A stretch of 64,000 nt of DNA from Xenoacremonium recifei. Its lineage: Eukaryota; Ascomycota; Sordariomycetes; Hypocreales; Nectriaceae. The notes beneath the pieces are model-generated. The model was given only the letters and a program-made list of their open reading frames with translations. It was not told where the DNA came from and did not search any database. The DNA lies in the NCBI GenBank assembly GCA_012184525.1, contig WOFQ01000026.1:412440-476439 (forward strand). Direction: 5' to 3'. Numbering within the stretch: position 1 is the first letter of the stretch; each line of letters opens with the position of its first letter. This document shows positions 48,009 through 58,029 of this stretch, in pieces. The position numbers and the translations under genes are program-made.

Positions 48009-48126
48009 CCACATGTTACTACGATACCCTCAGACGAAACATGACTACATGAGCTTGGACTTAGATGAGGAGATGAATATGGAAGGCTTGGTGACCCAAG
48101 CTGATGACTTGCGCGTACTAGGGATT
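48009..48126 (+). repeat. Segment X, second copy
   Basis: About 118 bp nearly matching the reverse complement of 44108-44226. The plus-strand translation reads SLDLDEEMNMEGLVTQADDL and ends shortly after. The shared reading frame with mostly conservative changes (MKGLMTQ versus MEGLVTQ) suggests it derives from a coding exon of a gene not otherwise present here. Its 3' edge abuts the end of the degenerate RRM gene on the other strand. Confidence 0.75.
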
Positions 48127-49336
48127 CCTCGTTGAAGAGCAATATTTGCAATATTCTTTCCACCACCCTCCATCCCAAACCCTCGTAGTGCTCCTTGAGA
48201 TCCTTCGTCGGTTCGATTTCGTGATGCTGGGTATGGCGGCATCATAGGCATGAATGCCTGTGGAGCCCATGAATCGTTCATAGTCGGCGCGGCTGTTGAT
48301 GAAGCCCTTGTACTCGAAGTCGCGGGTGTCCATGGTGTTGAGAATCTCCTTGTGGGCGGTGTTGCGCTCATAGGAGAGCTCCCGAAGCACGGCAATGGAC
48401 TTGGGCCTGGCCTTTTGAGGAATTCGCTGCTTGACAGCCTTCTGGAGTAGTCAGTAAGAGTCCACGCTGTATTTTAGGGCTTTCTCACCTTGTGATGTCG
48501 AGATATTCGCCCCAGCTCTCTGAGAGTCGGATGTGGAGCGCCAGGCTCCATGTGCATGTACGGACCTGCACTTTGGGTGCCCTCTAGTCTGAGAATTAGT
48601 AGTCCCCAGTCTAGAGTGCCAACACAGTTGGAAGGCCTTGGAGGTGTCGACCGTTCCAACCGGTCCCTGTTCGGGACCGTACTGTGTGGCTGGCTGCTCC
48701 CAATATGGGATGGAGGTAGGATCGTGAGATCCTCCTCAAGGTGCGGCCTGGTGCTAAGTCAGTATATTCGTTGATGGGAAGAGAGACAACAGAACAAATC
48801 TCACCTTGTGCCAGTTTGGCTCAATATTATTGCCTTTGAAGCAGTGGGGTCGCCCGTCTTCTTGTAGACGTCCCAGAGTTTTGGGAGTTGATAACTCGGT
48901 AATGATCCCTCCGCTGGTTCACCAACCAAGACCTTGTAAACTATGAAACGGACTAAAGAGATGTGAGAACCTGCCCGAGCATAAGATGACTTGGGAGACT
49001 TACCGCCAGCGTTTGGCATCTCGGTTCTGCACGCATGGTCGACCGGGGATGTAGATTCCCCACGCTTCCGTGGCTGCCTTAGCAGCGCATTTGAAGACGC
49101 CGTGCTGCGGAGGCCCAGCCACCAGGAATATAGACAGCTGCCTCAGCAGCGCTTTTGTCGTTCTATCGTGTGGTTAAGCATGGATATGAATCAACAAAAC
49201 AATGATAAACTTACCGTGAATTGGCAGAATGCCATAGGCATTCCACGCCGATCTCTCTTGATCCTCACGTAGACTTCATCTCGCATCGCATGGATACACT
49301 CTAAAATCGTTAATGGTCAAATGTCAAGACTTGCAT

Positions 49337-49484
49337 GGGGGTTACAAACGTACCTGGCGACTGACTGCCTTAGCAGCGTCTTTGGCATCGGTTCAGGGAC
49401 CAGGCCCGACCGTCAAAAGAGCGTATATTGCCGACGAAGCCACCAGGGCCTTTGGCATCGGTTCAGGGACCAGCCCCGACCGTG
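49337..49484. repeat. Tandem repeat unit 1 (~148 bp)
   Basis: Begins GGGGGTTACAAACGTACC and ends GCCCCGACCGTG. It contains two internal copies of a 25-bp element (CGGTTCAGGGACCAG onward) at 49389-49413 and 49459-49483. It lies inside the degenerate RRM gene. Confidence 0.85.
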
Positions 49485-49616
49485 CGTCAAGCGGACTTTC
49501 TCCCTGCCTTGGAGGCCTGGATCGTCATATCGCTTGCTGCTGTCCCTTGGAGGGACAGGCTTTGGTATATTGCCGCGGCTGGGTCTGAGGATTATTAAAA
49601 TACTACGACTCGGATT

Positions 49617-49762
49617 GGGGGTTTCAAACGTACTTAGTGACTGACTGCCTTGGCAGCGTCTTTGTCTTCGGTTCAGGGACCAGCCCCGACCGTGAAAAGA
49701 GGGTATAGCCGACGAAGCCACCAGGGCCCTTACCATCGGTCCAGGGACCAGCCCCGACCGTG
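49617..49762. repeat. Tandem repeat unit 2 (~146 bp)
   Basis: Begins GGGGGTTTCAAACGTACT, 280 bp after unit 1, and carries the same two internal 25-bp elements at 49669-49693 and 49737-49761. On the minus strand both units encode variants of GPWTDGKGPGGFVGYTLF, an RNP1-like string. Confidence 0.85.
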
Positions 49763-49949
49763 GGATGTTTCCAACGAAGACGGAGGATTTCGAGCCCTCT
49801 GGCCGGGGCAGAGCACCATATATTTTGCGACGGCACATGGCCGAACCGCATGGCTGTTGGTGCGAGCACCCGCCATTTATGGCACTGAAGTCATTGTCAG
49901 CACATCATCGATAGAGAGCTAGGTAGAAACACGAACCTTGGAGCCGAGA

Positions 49950-50400
49950 CTTGTCGAATAACCGACAAGCCTGACGGGCTCTCCTCGCGGAGAGGAGGGA
50001 CAACCCCAATGGGTTAATCGCACTCATCCTAACTAGTGAAGTCAGGATCCCCGGCTGTCGGTTGTCGAGTGCTCTTCGACATGAGCCGACGTCGTGGCTG
50101 CGGGTTGCCTGACACTCGCTGGCTGAAGCGAGCCCGTTGGCTTCTAGGAAGTCATCGAGATTGTCGACTTCCTGTCGGCTGGAAGATCGATGTTATAGAG
50201 GAAGTCGTCGAGATTGTCGACTTCCTGTCGGCTGTGTTGAGGGTTCCTTCCGGAACCTCCTCTTCGCGGAAGGTGTGCTGCGGAGGCATGTCCCGCGGCG
50301 GGATCTCAAACACACGCTCATCGACGACCGTGTTTTTGACGCACGATCATCGATGATGGTGTACTTGTTCCGCCCACCCGCTAACGTAGCCGGGTTCGGG
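49950..50400. repeat. Dense stem-loop array with a 35-bp direct repeat
   Basis: At least a dozen short perfect inverted repeats follow each other. Examples: 49950-49969 CTTGTCG/CGACAAG, 49968-49980 AGCC/GGCT, 49979-49994 CTCTCC-TCGC-GGAGAG, 50002-50015 AACCC/GGGTT, an inner TGTCGA/TCGACA within an outer CGGCT/AGCCG at about 50053-50088, CTCGCT/AGCGAG near 50115-50132, GGTTCC-TTCC-GGAACC near 50242-50257, and TCCCGC-G-GCGGGA near 50291-50303. The 35-bp unit GGAAGTC...GTCGGCTG occurs at 50147-50181 and 50200-50234 with one difference; each copy itself folds (GGAAGTC/GACTTCC). No protein-coding signal is convincing. Confidence 0.75.
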
Positions 50401-50839
50401 TGAGGTATATAATGGAACGCTGAAAGATCAAAAGCGATGAAGAGGAAGAAAAGAAGAGAAGGGAGGAAGAGAGAGCGGCGCCGCAAGAAATATGTGTTGT
50501 GGCCCCACCATTGACCGCCCATGCCCTTGCCGTGAACAATCACCCCGACAATGAATGGCAGAATCAGGGCTAAGTCATGTGCCTGCCTCGTCTGGGAGGA
50601 ACCTGAGAGAATCTTGAGAGTTACACGAGTCACCTGAGCACTAGGGCAGTGATTCAGTGCAGCCATTATGTCGAATCTGAAAGGGAGGCGCCGCAGAGCA
50701 GCGAGGTCAGGGGAACGCAGGGCATCGCAACACGGGTGTATTCACGGACACTACTGTCCTGCTATCACTGCTATCTGACAATCACTGCTCTGCTCATGCT
50801 ACAACAATGCTAATGCAACTAATCTGCCAACAAGCTAAT
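50401..50839. other. Intergenic
   Basis: Gene-free stretch between the stem-loop array and the end of the open-frame extension. Nothing recognisable is seen. Confidence 0.45.
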
Positions 50840-51271
50840 TCACCATTCGTAATAGAATCCGTCATCGGGGTTTCGTCCCACACCGTCATAATAGGCCCGG
50901 AGGCCCTCGACCGTCTTTCCGACACCCGGGCCGGCATGGGCCTCGGGCGAAAAGCACTGGAATTTGTTCCAAATAGTTGGATGCAGCAGTCTGACAGTGT
51001 GAGAGCTCTTTCGGTTGAAGGTCGAGGTGTTGATCTCAGGGTACTCTTCCTTCCACCATCCCAATTCATGATACACGGCCTTGGCCTGGTCGTCGGAGAT
51101 GTGCTTCATCTTTTGGAGGTCTTCCTCGAGCATCGCCCAGCGCTCCTCACGGTCCGGTTCGTCGTCGTCGTGGTCGTTCTCTACACCCGACATCTCCACA
51201 TCCTCTTGGCCTCGTCCATAAACGTCCCGCCAAGGGGTCCAACCATCATCCTCATCGTCTCCTAGGGCCTC
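50840..51271 (-). other. 143-codon open frame directly after an in-frame TAG (possible C-terminal extension)
   Basis: The frame of the upstream Gln-rich protein continues without interruption for 143 codons beyond its TAG (51274-51272) to a second stop at 50842-50840. Its translation is protein-like: acidic, then RWAMLEEDLQKMKHISDDQ, AVYHELGWWKEEYPEIN and a C-terminal DDGFYYEW. It could be reached by readthrough, by removal of a 114-nt in-frame intron (51375-51262, GTAAAC...CTAG) that contains the stop, or be a remnant cut off by a nonsense mutation. An independent 117-codon gene from the ATG at 51193 is a fourth option. Confidence 0.55.
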
Positions 51272-53984
51272 CTACGGCTCGCGGACTTTTTTGTGATCGG
51301 CAGGGTTTCGGATCATGAGGAGCTCAGTGCCCGTGTAGTTGAGATGATGGGGTCGAGCTGGCACCCATCGTTTACCTTTGTACAAGTCCTCCTCGACCCT
51401 GCAAACAATCGTCAGTCCCAGGCAAGCGATTCATGAGGGATGGAGCAACTTACTTCTCAGCAAAGATCGGTCCCTTTGGGAGTGGCGTGTCGGAGGGGCA
51501 AGGATATTGCGGGTTGCGAGCAGCGATGATGAAGCTTCCGCGCTGCTTCACACCCATCATGTCGGTAACGTTGCTCCGGGTTTTGGGAGCCAAGACGTAG
51601 CTGAGGTGAGTCTCGCCACCAGAGCCATAGTCACCACTTGAGGTCAACATGTAGGCGCCCTCGCCAATGATGGAAGGCACGTGCATGTTATCTTTACCTT
51701 TCAATGCGCACTCCCGCAAAAGGGAGTTCCTTCTGAAGTCGAACTTGAGCTCATCAAAGGACGGGTGGGACAGTTCGACGTAAGTCATGACAGGAGCACT
51801 TCCGCACAAGGGCGTCGGCGTGTCCTGAGGAAGTGCGAGCAAACGTGAGTTCCCGGCGTCGCGGATGTAGTCGCTTCGGATATTTGCGTCCTTCGAGATA
51901 GGACGAAGAATGATGAAGCCCCGGCCCACCTCGCTGGTTGGCTTAGGTTTGAACCAGGCCGCCGGGCGATCTTCCTCGGGTTCAGACACGACGATCCTGG
52001 GGAGCCAGTTGACAGTATGGTGTGTATTGGGGTCGTAGAAGGCCTGCTCAGGGTTATCAGTGGCTTTCTTGGGCTCGTCGACATCCTCACACCGCCAGCG
52101 GGTCGTCTGTTTGTCGAGATCCAAGATGTCAGTTCGAAGAAGGTTGTCGAATTTGCCGCGATCGCAGTTTTCGTAGGTTCTAATCATAATCTTGGGTGTA
52201 ACGATGGTCTTGGGCTCGTAGGCAACCGCCTTGTTATCGACGCAGGGGCCGCCGTGGACGAAGAAGTAGATGATCCCCCTTTCCATGACACCTGGAGTAT
52301 TCTTGGGCCTGGGGTACTTCTTGCAATTGGCCTTGAATTGCTCCTCCTGGATCTTCCTTTCGTCCTTCTTCTCGGCAGCGACATCATCAGTGGCCAGGCG
52401 AGTGCTGGGAGCCTGGATGAAACCTGGGTTCTGGATGAAGGTGGCTTGCTGGACAAAACCAGTGTTCCGGACCACAACAGGGTTTGGGACAAAGCCAGAG
52501 TTCTGGATGAAACTGTGGTTCTTGAAAGCGATGACAGGTTTCCTGCCATCTGTCCAGTCACCTGGATTCTGCACACAAAAGAAAGGGTGTGAGACAAGAG
52601 GTGGGTTCAGTGTAGATCCGGCGAAGGGGTAGACACCCCCGGTGTGGACAATCTGAGGGTGCCGGGCATTGGCAGGCCAGCGACGGAGCAGAACTGCTCC
52701 TGGATACTTGCCCCAGTAGTTATAAAATACATTCTGCGGAGGGCCTCCTGGATGCTGAGTAAGATCTGGAGGTACAGCAGCATTTGCAGGCATCAGTCTG
52801 TCAGGCTGCTGGACAAATTGGGCAAGGACGGGGTTCTGAGCATAGCCATCAGAGCCGGAGTTCCGGCCAAAGTCGGGGTTTCGGGAAAAGAAGGGCCGTT
52901 GGGCAAATCCTTGATACTGACCAAATCTGGGCTGCTGGGCGGATTCGGCCTGCTGCTGAGGAAAGTTGGGATGCTGCTGAACAAGTCCTTGATACTGCTG
53001 AACTCCTTGATGCTGTTGAGCAACTCCAGGCTGTTGGGCGAATCCAGCTTGCTGCTGAGGAAAGCCGTGCTGCTGAGCAAACCCTTGTTGCTGCTGAACA
53101 AGTCCTTGATGCTGCTGAACAAGTCCTTGATGTTGCTGAACCAATCCTTGATGCTGCTGAGCACCACCCATATGCTGAACAATTCCAGCAGCTTGGGCCA
53201 TGTTGATTTGTGCTCCGACACCAGCCTGCTGCATCACCTGGGTTGCCGCACCGCCAGCGCCTTGGCCCTGGCCCCATCCCCATGGGGAGTAAACGTGCGC
53301 CCGCACCCAATACTTGGCTGGGGCCTGCGTGCCCTTAGGAGTGACGGGGATGATAGGTCCTTGGACAGGTCCCACAACCTCGCGAAGGGTGGTCTCTTGG
53401 GGAAAGGCAGGCTCTTGGGGGTTGGGGGTCTCTTGAGGCCAGATGATATCCAGCAGGTTGTTCTCCTGGTGGGCGCTGCTCTGCTGATGAAGATTGCTCT
53501 GTTGCTGAACGTTGTTCTCTTGGGTGAGGGTGATCTCTTGAGGCCAGATGATCTCCAGCATGTCATTCTCCTGGTGGGCGCTGCTCTGTTGCTGAACGTT
53601 GTTCTCTTGGTGGGCGTCGAAGCCTTGGAAAGGGCTTCTCTCATAATGGACGCGACCGTCTTGAAGCAGGATGATCTCGTCATGGGTGTTGCTCTCTTGA
53701 AGAAGTACGAGCTCCCGAGAAAAATTGTTCTCCCGATAATTGTTGTTCGCAGGAGAGACGATATCCTCCTGAAGGATGACGCCTTCCATAGCCACTGACG
53801 CGGTGCTCTCCTGATCTTGAGTGATGACGCCCTCCATAGCCATCGACTCCTCCTCCTCCTCCATTCTCGTGCGCTTCGCGTCAGGGGACTTCTCGCCATC
53901 GTCAATCGTGTGCTTGACACAAACAGCAACACCAGTCTCCTCGACACCCTCCATCTCATCGCCCGGGGGCGACTGGTCGGTCAT
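51272..53984 (-). CDS. Gln-rich, repeat-containing protein with uncharacterised C-terminal domain
   Basis: An 885-aa protein; exons 53984-51454 and 51398-51272. I do not recognise the family. After a short acidic start with a possible nuclear basic stretch (PDAKRTRMEEEEE), residues ~125-190 repeat a unit like NVQQQSSAHQENDMLEIIWP twice. Residues ~270-380 are built of QQHQGLV-like heptads, a prion-like composition. Residues ~495-530 repeat NxGF/NPGF. The C-terminal ~330 residues look globular (IIYFFVHGGPCVDNKAVAYE; GRGFIILRPISKDANIRSDY; PHHLNYTGTELLMI) but match nothing I can name. Frame continues after the TAG (see adjacent entry); with the alternative 114-nt intron the product would be 991 aa. 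Confidence 0.78.
52850..53175 (-). repeat. QQHQGLV-type heptad repeat region
   Basis: CTGCTGAACAAGTCCTTGAT-like units, read on the minus strand as glutamine-rich heptads (QQHQGLV, QQQQGFA, QQHGFPQ and variants). The first three units are almost identical in DNA, suggesting recent expansion. Confidence 0.85.
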
Positions 53985-54260
53985 GATGGCTTGTCAGAGT
54001 GGTGTTGACGATCGGGGTGAGAAGCCGTGAGATTGGAGTCAGAGGAGAAGGAAGAAGCTTGGAGCAGCCTAAGGGGGGGTTTTGTTGTTGTGAAAATTCA
54101 CGGGTTGCCATGTGATGTCATGCACCAAAAGTGAGATGTGAATTCACCGCCCAGGACTCCAATCAGGGTACTGCCAAGAGCTCACGGGCTGGTATCGATA
54201 CCGCACCTCGAGAAGTCGGCAAAGGGTATATCATATATATCAACGAGATATTTCCAGTCT

Positions 54261-56375
54261 TTACTCTACCTGACCATCAGTATGAGCCTTGACCATACCA
54301 AGACCCCCTATATCGCGTTCCAACAGCCGTAATGCTTCTCGGGCAAATGGAGCTGCAGCCCCTCGAACTCGCAATGCCCATCGCAGTTCTTCGACTCGAC
54401 CGGCACACCATGCCATTTCCTCGGTCGAGTCCGCAGTCGCCCATAACAGTCCAGCCAGAGAGCCCACCTCGGCAGCTTGGTATGCCGCGGCACTACCCCA
54501 GAAAGCAGCAGTGTGCTCTGGGCGAAGAGAGACGAGTAAGTCAATAGCATTCTGCAACTTGGCTCTCGCAGTTGACCGCACAACTTCATAGAGCGACTCA
54601 GGAGTATCAGGGGTCATGATGCGGACGAGTGCTCGGTGAATTGCAATTTCAACAGCCGCATGAGCAAGATGCAAGGCGCCGTTGGCGCAGAGTTCGCGAA
54701 GCTTCGTGTTCTGGAGTTGAAGTCTCGCGGGGAGGTTGCCATGCCATTCTCGTAATCGGAGAACCAAAGGCTTAGCTAGCTCAACGGCAGCGACGACACC
54801 CATCTGATCCAAGGTACCTCCGCTGCGTGTTGCCGAAGCAGTGAAGAATGTCCTCGCAACATCGCTCTGGATGTGGGCTAACTCGATGTGCCGTAGGAAG
54901 AGCTCCCACCCGATTCGAGTCGTCGAGTAGTCATCCATGTTTGTGTCTTCGGTCACTTCGAGTTCAGGATAGTCAGCGTCGATACATGGCTTCACATCCC
55001 AGTCGGAGTCATGTATCAGGAATGGTCGTCCGTGGATGCATGCTCCCCAGCGATCTTGCATGAAGAGCGCCCAGGCAAGTCGTCGTCTTAACCCGACCTC
55101 CCATGCTGGAATCGACCATGAGCTACAGTCGACATGAATGCCCAAGTCCTGAGCCATGGAGACCATCTGTGCGGTGAACATTCGGTTGGACGTCGAGTTC
55201 CTATGTGAGACGGACTCGACGACATGAGGATTCCGCTGAAGAAGCAGCAAACCTGCTTCAAGAGTACTAAGCTTCGGTCGGCGCATATCTTGAGCCATGG
55301 TGCGTTCAGCGAGTTCTTCAAGTGCTGCTGAGTCAGGGATGGCTTGTGTCTCACGTCCAGCCAGCGAGCTGTCATACAGCTGCCAGTCAAGAGCGAGAAG
55401 ATATACTGCCGCTAGGAGGGAGGGGGCGAAGTGACGATGAGATATTCGGTGTTTGTTGATGAAGACATCTTTGTGTAGGATGGGGAAGCTAGGATGAACA
55501 ATACGGAAGTAGAGGTCGACTAGAGTACGACCAAGTGGATGAACGGCTGCCTCGATGGCATCGAGGTCAGCAATGCGTTGAGATTCAGAAGCCGTAGCTT
55601 CATCAGGATGGACTAGAAAGATGGTTCTGGGGTCAAGCCGCCGTGCAAAGCGAGCAGTAGTGTTGGACGATGAGCCCCCCTTGGAGGGATTAGGTCGATG
55701 TAAGTCGAGCAGGACAGGATCTCGATAGTCAGTAGGGCCAATATACTCAGCATGAGTCTCCAAGTCGAGCCCAAGGGTATTGCTGAGGATCGGCGGCCGA
55801 GGCACATTCCGCAGGGGGTCCAGAGGGGACGCCACAGCCTGATGATGGGTCTGAGACGGCGAGAGGCCCAGCATAGGGTCATCCAAGCTTGCAGGCGTCG
55901 ACGAGGTATCATCTTGGCGAAGAGACGCCGGCGATGTTGCAGACGGCCCGTTCCCGTTCACCAGAGCTTGAGACGGCGGCGACGCACTCGTAGCTTTACC
56001 TCCACCGTCCGGTCCCTGCTCATGATGCCTCTGCAGATCGCGCGCCGCCCTGCGCTGCCTCGGCGTCGGTCCACGCAAGAACGTGCAGGGCTGGTTGTGA
56101 AAAGTGCACAGCACACAGCGCGGCTGGCCCTCCTCGCGCACGCAGCGCGTCTTGCGCACGCGACAGGTATCGCAGGGCCGCGTCCGGATAGACGACGGGC
56201 CTGTTCCTCCAGCGGCGCCGGCAGCAGAGGCCGGCATTGATTCGAGCCCCGGCATGCCCGGCGGCGGCGCTTCTTGAGGTCCTCCTCCGACTCCTGGATG
56301 GCCGCCGTCGTGGTGACCTTGGCCGCCGAAGATGATCGACCCACTCACTGCGCCGAGGCCCAGCAGAGCCTCCAT
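54261..56375 (-). CDS. Zn2Cys6 transcription factor, possibly TamA/Dal81-like
   Basis: A 704-aa nuclear regulator encoded by one uninterrupted exon. The zinc cluster is CDTCRVRKTRC then CVLCTFHNQPC (C-x2-C-x6-C-x8-C-x2-C-x6-C), at about residues 69-97, preceded by a Gly/Pro-rich N-terminus. A Ser/Pro linker leads to LGLDLETHAEYIGPTDYRD and to the fungal-specific TF (middle homology) domain, with LVDLYFRIVHPSFPILHKDV, WALFMQDRWGACIHGRPFLI and DWDVKPCIDADYPE. The YIGPT block is also seen in nitrogen-pathway co-activators of the TamA/Dal81 type; assignment to that group is inference. It is head to head with the urea amidolyase gene, 1.65 kb apart, which fits a pathway-specific or nitrogen regulator. 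Confidence 0.85.
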   Translation of the reverse strand: MEALLGLGAVSGSIIFGGQGHHDGGHPGVGGGPQEAPPPGMPGLESMPASAAGAAGGTGPSSIRTRPCDTCRVRKTRCVREEGQPRCVLCTFHNQPCTFLRGPTPRQRRAARDLQRHHEQGPDGGGKATSASPPSQALVNGNGPSATSPASLRQDDTSSTPASLDDPMLGLSPSQTHHQAVASPLDPLRNVPRPPILSNTLGLDLETHAEYIGPTDYRDPVLLDLHRPNPSKGGSSSNTTARFARRLDPRTIFLVHPDEATASESQRIADLDAIEAAVHPLGRTLVDLYFRIVHPSFPILHKDVFINKHRISHRHFAPSLLAAVYLLALDWQLYDSSLAGRETQAIPDSAALEELAERTMAQDMRRPKLSTLEAGLLLLQRNPHVVESVSHRNSTSNRMFTAQMVSMAQDLGIHVDCSSWSIPAWEVGLRRRLAWALFMQDRWGACIHGRPFLIHDSDWDVKPCIDADYPELEVTEDTNMDDYSTTRIGWELFLRHIELAHIQSDVARTFFTASATRSGGTLDQMGVVAAVELAKPLVLRLREWHGNLPARLQLQNTKLRELCANGALHLAHAAVEIAIHRALVRIMTPDTPESLYEVVRSTARAKLQNAIDLLVSLRPEHTAAFWGSAAAYQAAEVGSLAGLLWATADSTEEMAWCAGRVEELRWALRVRGAAAPFAREALRLLERDIGGLGMVKAHTDGQVE

Positions 56376-57883
56376 AGATGAAATGAACTCGCGTGTCCTG
56401 GGAGGGGAGAGTCCTGGGCGGGGAGAGATATCGTGCAGTGTCCGGGTCCTGGGCAGCGGCGGGCGATAGCAGACGCGGCTGGCCCATCCTTCTCGGGCAC
56501 GAACAGACAGTCAAAGGCAGCCCTCACGTGGGCGGATCCGGCGATGTCACGGAGAGCTTCAGTTTCAGCATCGCAACGGCCCGCGTTCGTCGATGGAGTG
56601 ATGGGGATGGGAGGATCGCCTGGCCTGGTCTGGCTGGCAACCAGTCAAGCAATCCCTTATCTCGGGCCTCCCTGGCTGTGATAACATCTCGCTCCTCCAG
56701 TCAGACAGGGCACTCGCCCCGCGGGGTCGGAATATCGGGTAAACGGAGCTGCCGAGGCGGCTCACTGAGCCCTCTGGCGATGAGTAAAAGACGTTAGACA
56801 CGAGAAACGGTATCTGCCACCGATACGGAGATAGAGAGCGCAGCAACGCCCAACAGGCGAGCTAGGAGAAAAGAGGTAGGTAATGCAGTCGCCAAATAAT
56901 GCGCAATCGCATTCTCTCTCTCACTTGAGAATGGAATGCGAACCAGCGAGCTGCAGCCCCGAGTCATTTTCGACTCTCGGGAGTGGACTCGACAGTGCAC
57001 TTGACAGGCGAGTCCACTACAGAGTCAGGCTTTGATCTATGGGATGGATGCTCTTTAAGAATAATTCTCACTTGTGAGGGATCACAATCTCGCCCGGCCA
57101 TGACCGCCGGGAAGCGAAGCCCTCGTGCAAGTGGCCGACGGCGGGCAGGAAATTGTTAAGGACCCTGCAACACTCGCCGGCGGCGCAGCAGAGTGATTGG
57201 CCAGCATCACCACTGTCCCCCACTGCAGATCCCAGCTTCACGGCATAGCCCTGTCAGTAACGGTTGATACCATCTAGACGGCAAACGAGCTGCTATCTGG
57301 ACCTATCAGGCACTCTGGAGGGAACGGCAAACGCGGGGGGTTGACCGCCCTACGATAGAAAATGTGGTCGCACGGTTGGGTAGAGTCTGCGCCGAAAATA
57401 GTCTGATTGCAGATAGCTGTCCCTTACCTTCGGAGGTTCCCGCTGCTAGTGGACGAGCCGACAGCGTGTGTTGAACCCTCAGTGATCCAGACAACTTCAT
57501 CCCTGCACGTAAATCAGCCTCATCAACGCTGAAGCCACATCCCATAATGGACAATCACGTCGCTCGCTTGAGTTAAGGCATTCATGCTCTTCAAGGAGCT
57601 CTCATCACATAGCATCTCAAAATGCAACGCCGAGGAATATTCTCTTCCGTTGTCCTCTCCCGGCCACCCGCGACTCACGACCCTCTCGCCGCCGGCCGCC
57701 GCCCTCTCACAAGACACAAGCTGGGATCGCCAGGCAGACTACTTGTATGACACAGAGGCTCACCTGAAAAGAAAGCACTGAGCCGGTTTGGGCTAAATTT
57801 GACGGCAGGTATAAATGTCTGGTGAATGAGCATCTACCTGGAAATCTCAAAAGCAACTCGACCATAGACCATTTGCATACGAT

Positions 57884-57890
57884 TTTATCA
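57884..57890 (-). promoter_or_regulatory. GATA site (TGATAAA)
   Basis: Minus-strand TGATAAA, matching the HGATAR core bound by AreA/NIT2 nitrogen regulators, about 140 bp before the urea amidolyase ATG. Paired with a second site 11 bp downstream. Confidence 0.5.
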
Positions 57891-57900
57891 TTCTGAGCGT

Positions 57901-57907
57901 CTTATCA
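57901..57907 (-). promoter_or_regulatory. GATA site (TGATAAG)
   Basis: Minus-strand TGATAAG, the optimal HGATAR form, about 125 bp before the urea amidolyase ATG. Two closely spaced GATA sites are the usual arrangement in nitrogen-metabolite-repressed promoters. Confidence 0.5.
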
Positions 57908-58029
57908 GCCAAAACTGTTCAATTTCTATTTCTTTAAGTAGACCCAATCTCGAATAGAGTTTAGGCGTGGGGTCGATTCAATTCGAGGCTCCTCATACAT
58001 CAGCATCAAGACACATACATGATTCCATC

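Larger units (their letters stand above)
48118..49838 (-). pseudogene. Degenerate RRM (RNA-binding) protein gene
   Basis: Minus-strand exon remnants, read 5' to 3'. Near 49781 is an RNP2 motif (SSVFVGNIP). Between 49297 and 49214 is an RNP1-like exon (DRRGMPMAFCQFT, with good donor). The linker GRPC...RTEMPNAG follows around 49020-49060 but needs a frameshift between C and R. Downstream, exons that still join in frame are 49019-49004, 48952-48805, 48747-48489 and 48441-48118, including GEPAEGSLPSYQLPKLW and KAVKQRIPQKARPKSIAVLR. Stops, the frameshift and four copies of a DAKDAAKA-like RRM segment (at 49074, 49138, 49365 and 49645) show the 5' part is broken. The downstream exons may still be transcribed; an independent short gene from the ATG at 49019 is possible. 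Confidence 0.6.
56376..58029. promoter_or_regulatory. Shared divergent promoter region (Zn2Cys6 factor / urea amidolyase)
   Basis: A 1.65-kb bidirectional upstream region with no supported gene. A CGG-rich patch near 57100-57190 and 57660-57710 could hold Zn2Cys6 sites, but I cannot define a CGG-Nx-CGG pair with confidence. Two GATA sites close to the urea amidolyase start are listed separately. Confidence 0.5.

Noticed and set aside
49413..49838. 141-codon minus-strand frame through the tandem repeats
   Set aside because: Translation repeats GRGWSLNR because of the DNA repeat; only the VFVGNIP start is RRM-like, so it was treated as part of the degenerate gene.
49950..50400. CRISPR-like array
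   Set aside because: The repeats are hairpins of varying sequence without regular spacers, and the genome is eukaryotic.
57967..58029. 21-residue N-terminal extension of urea amidolyase
   Set aside because: It begins at GTG, and the first ATG at 58030 gives the expected N-terminus.
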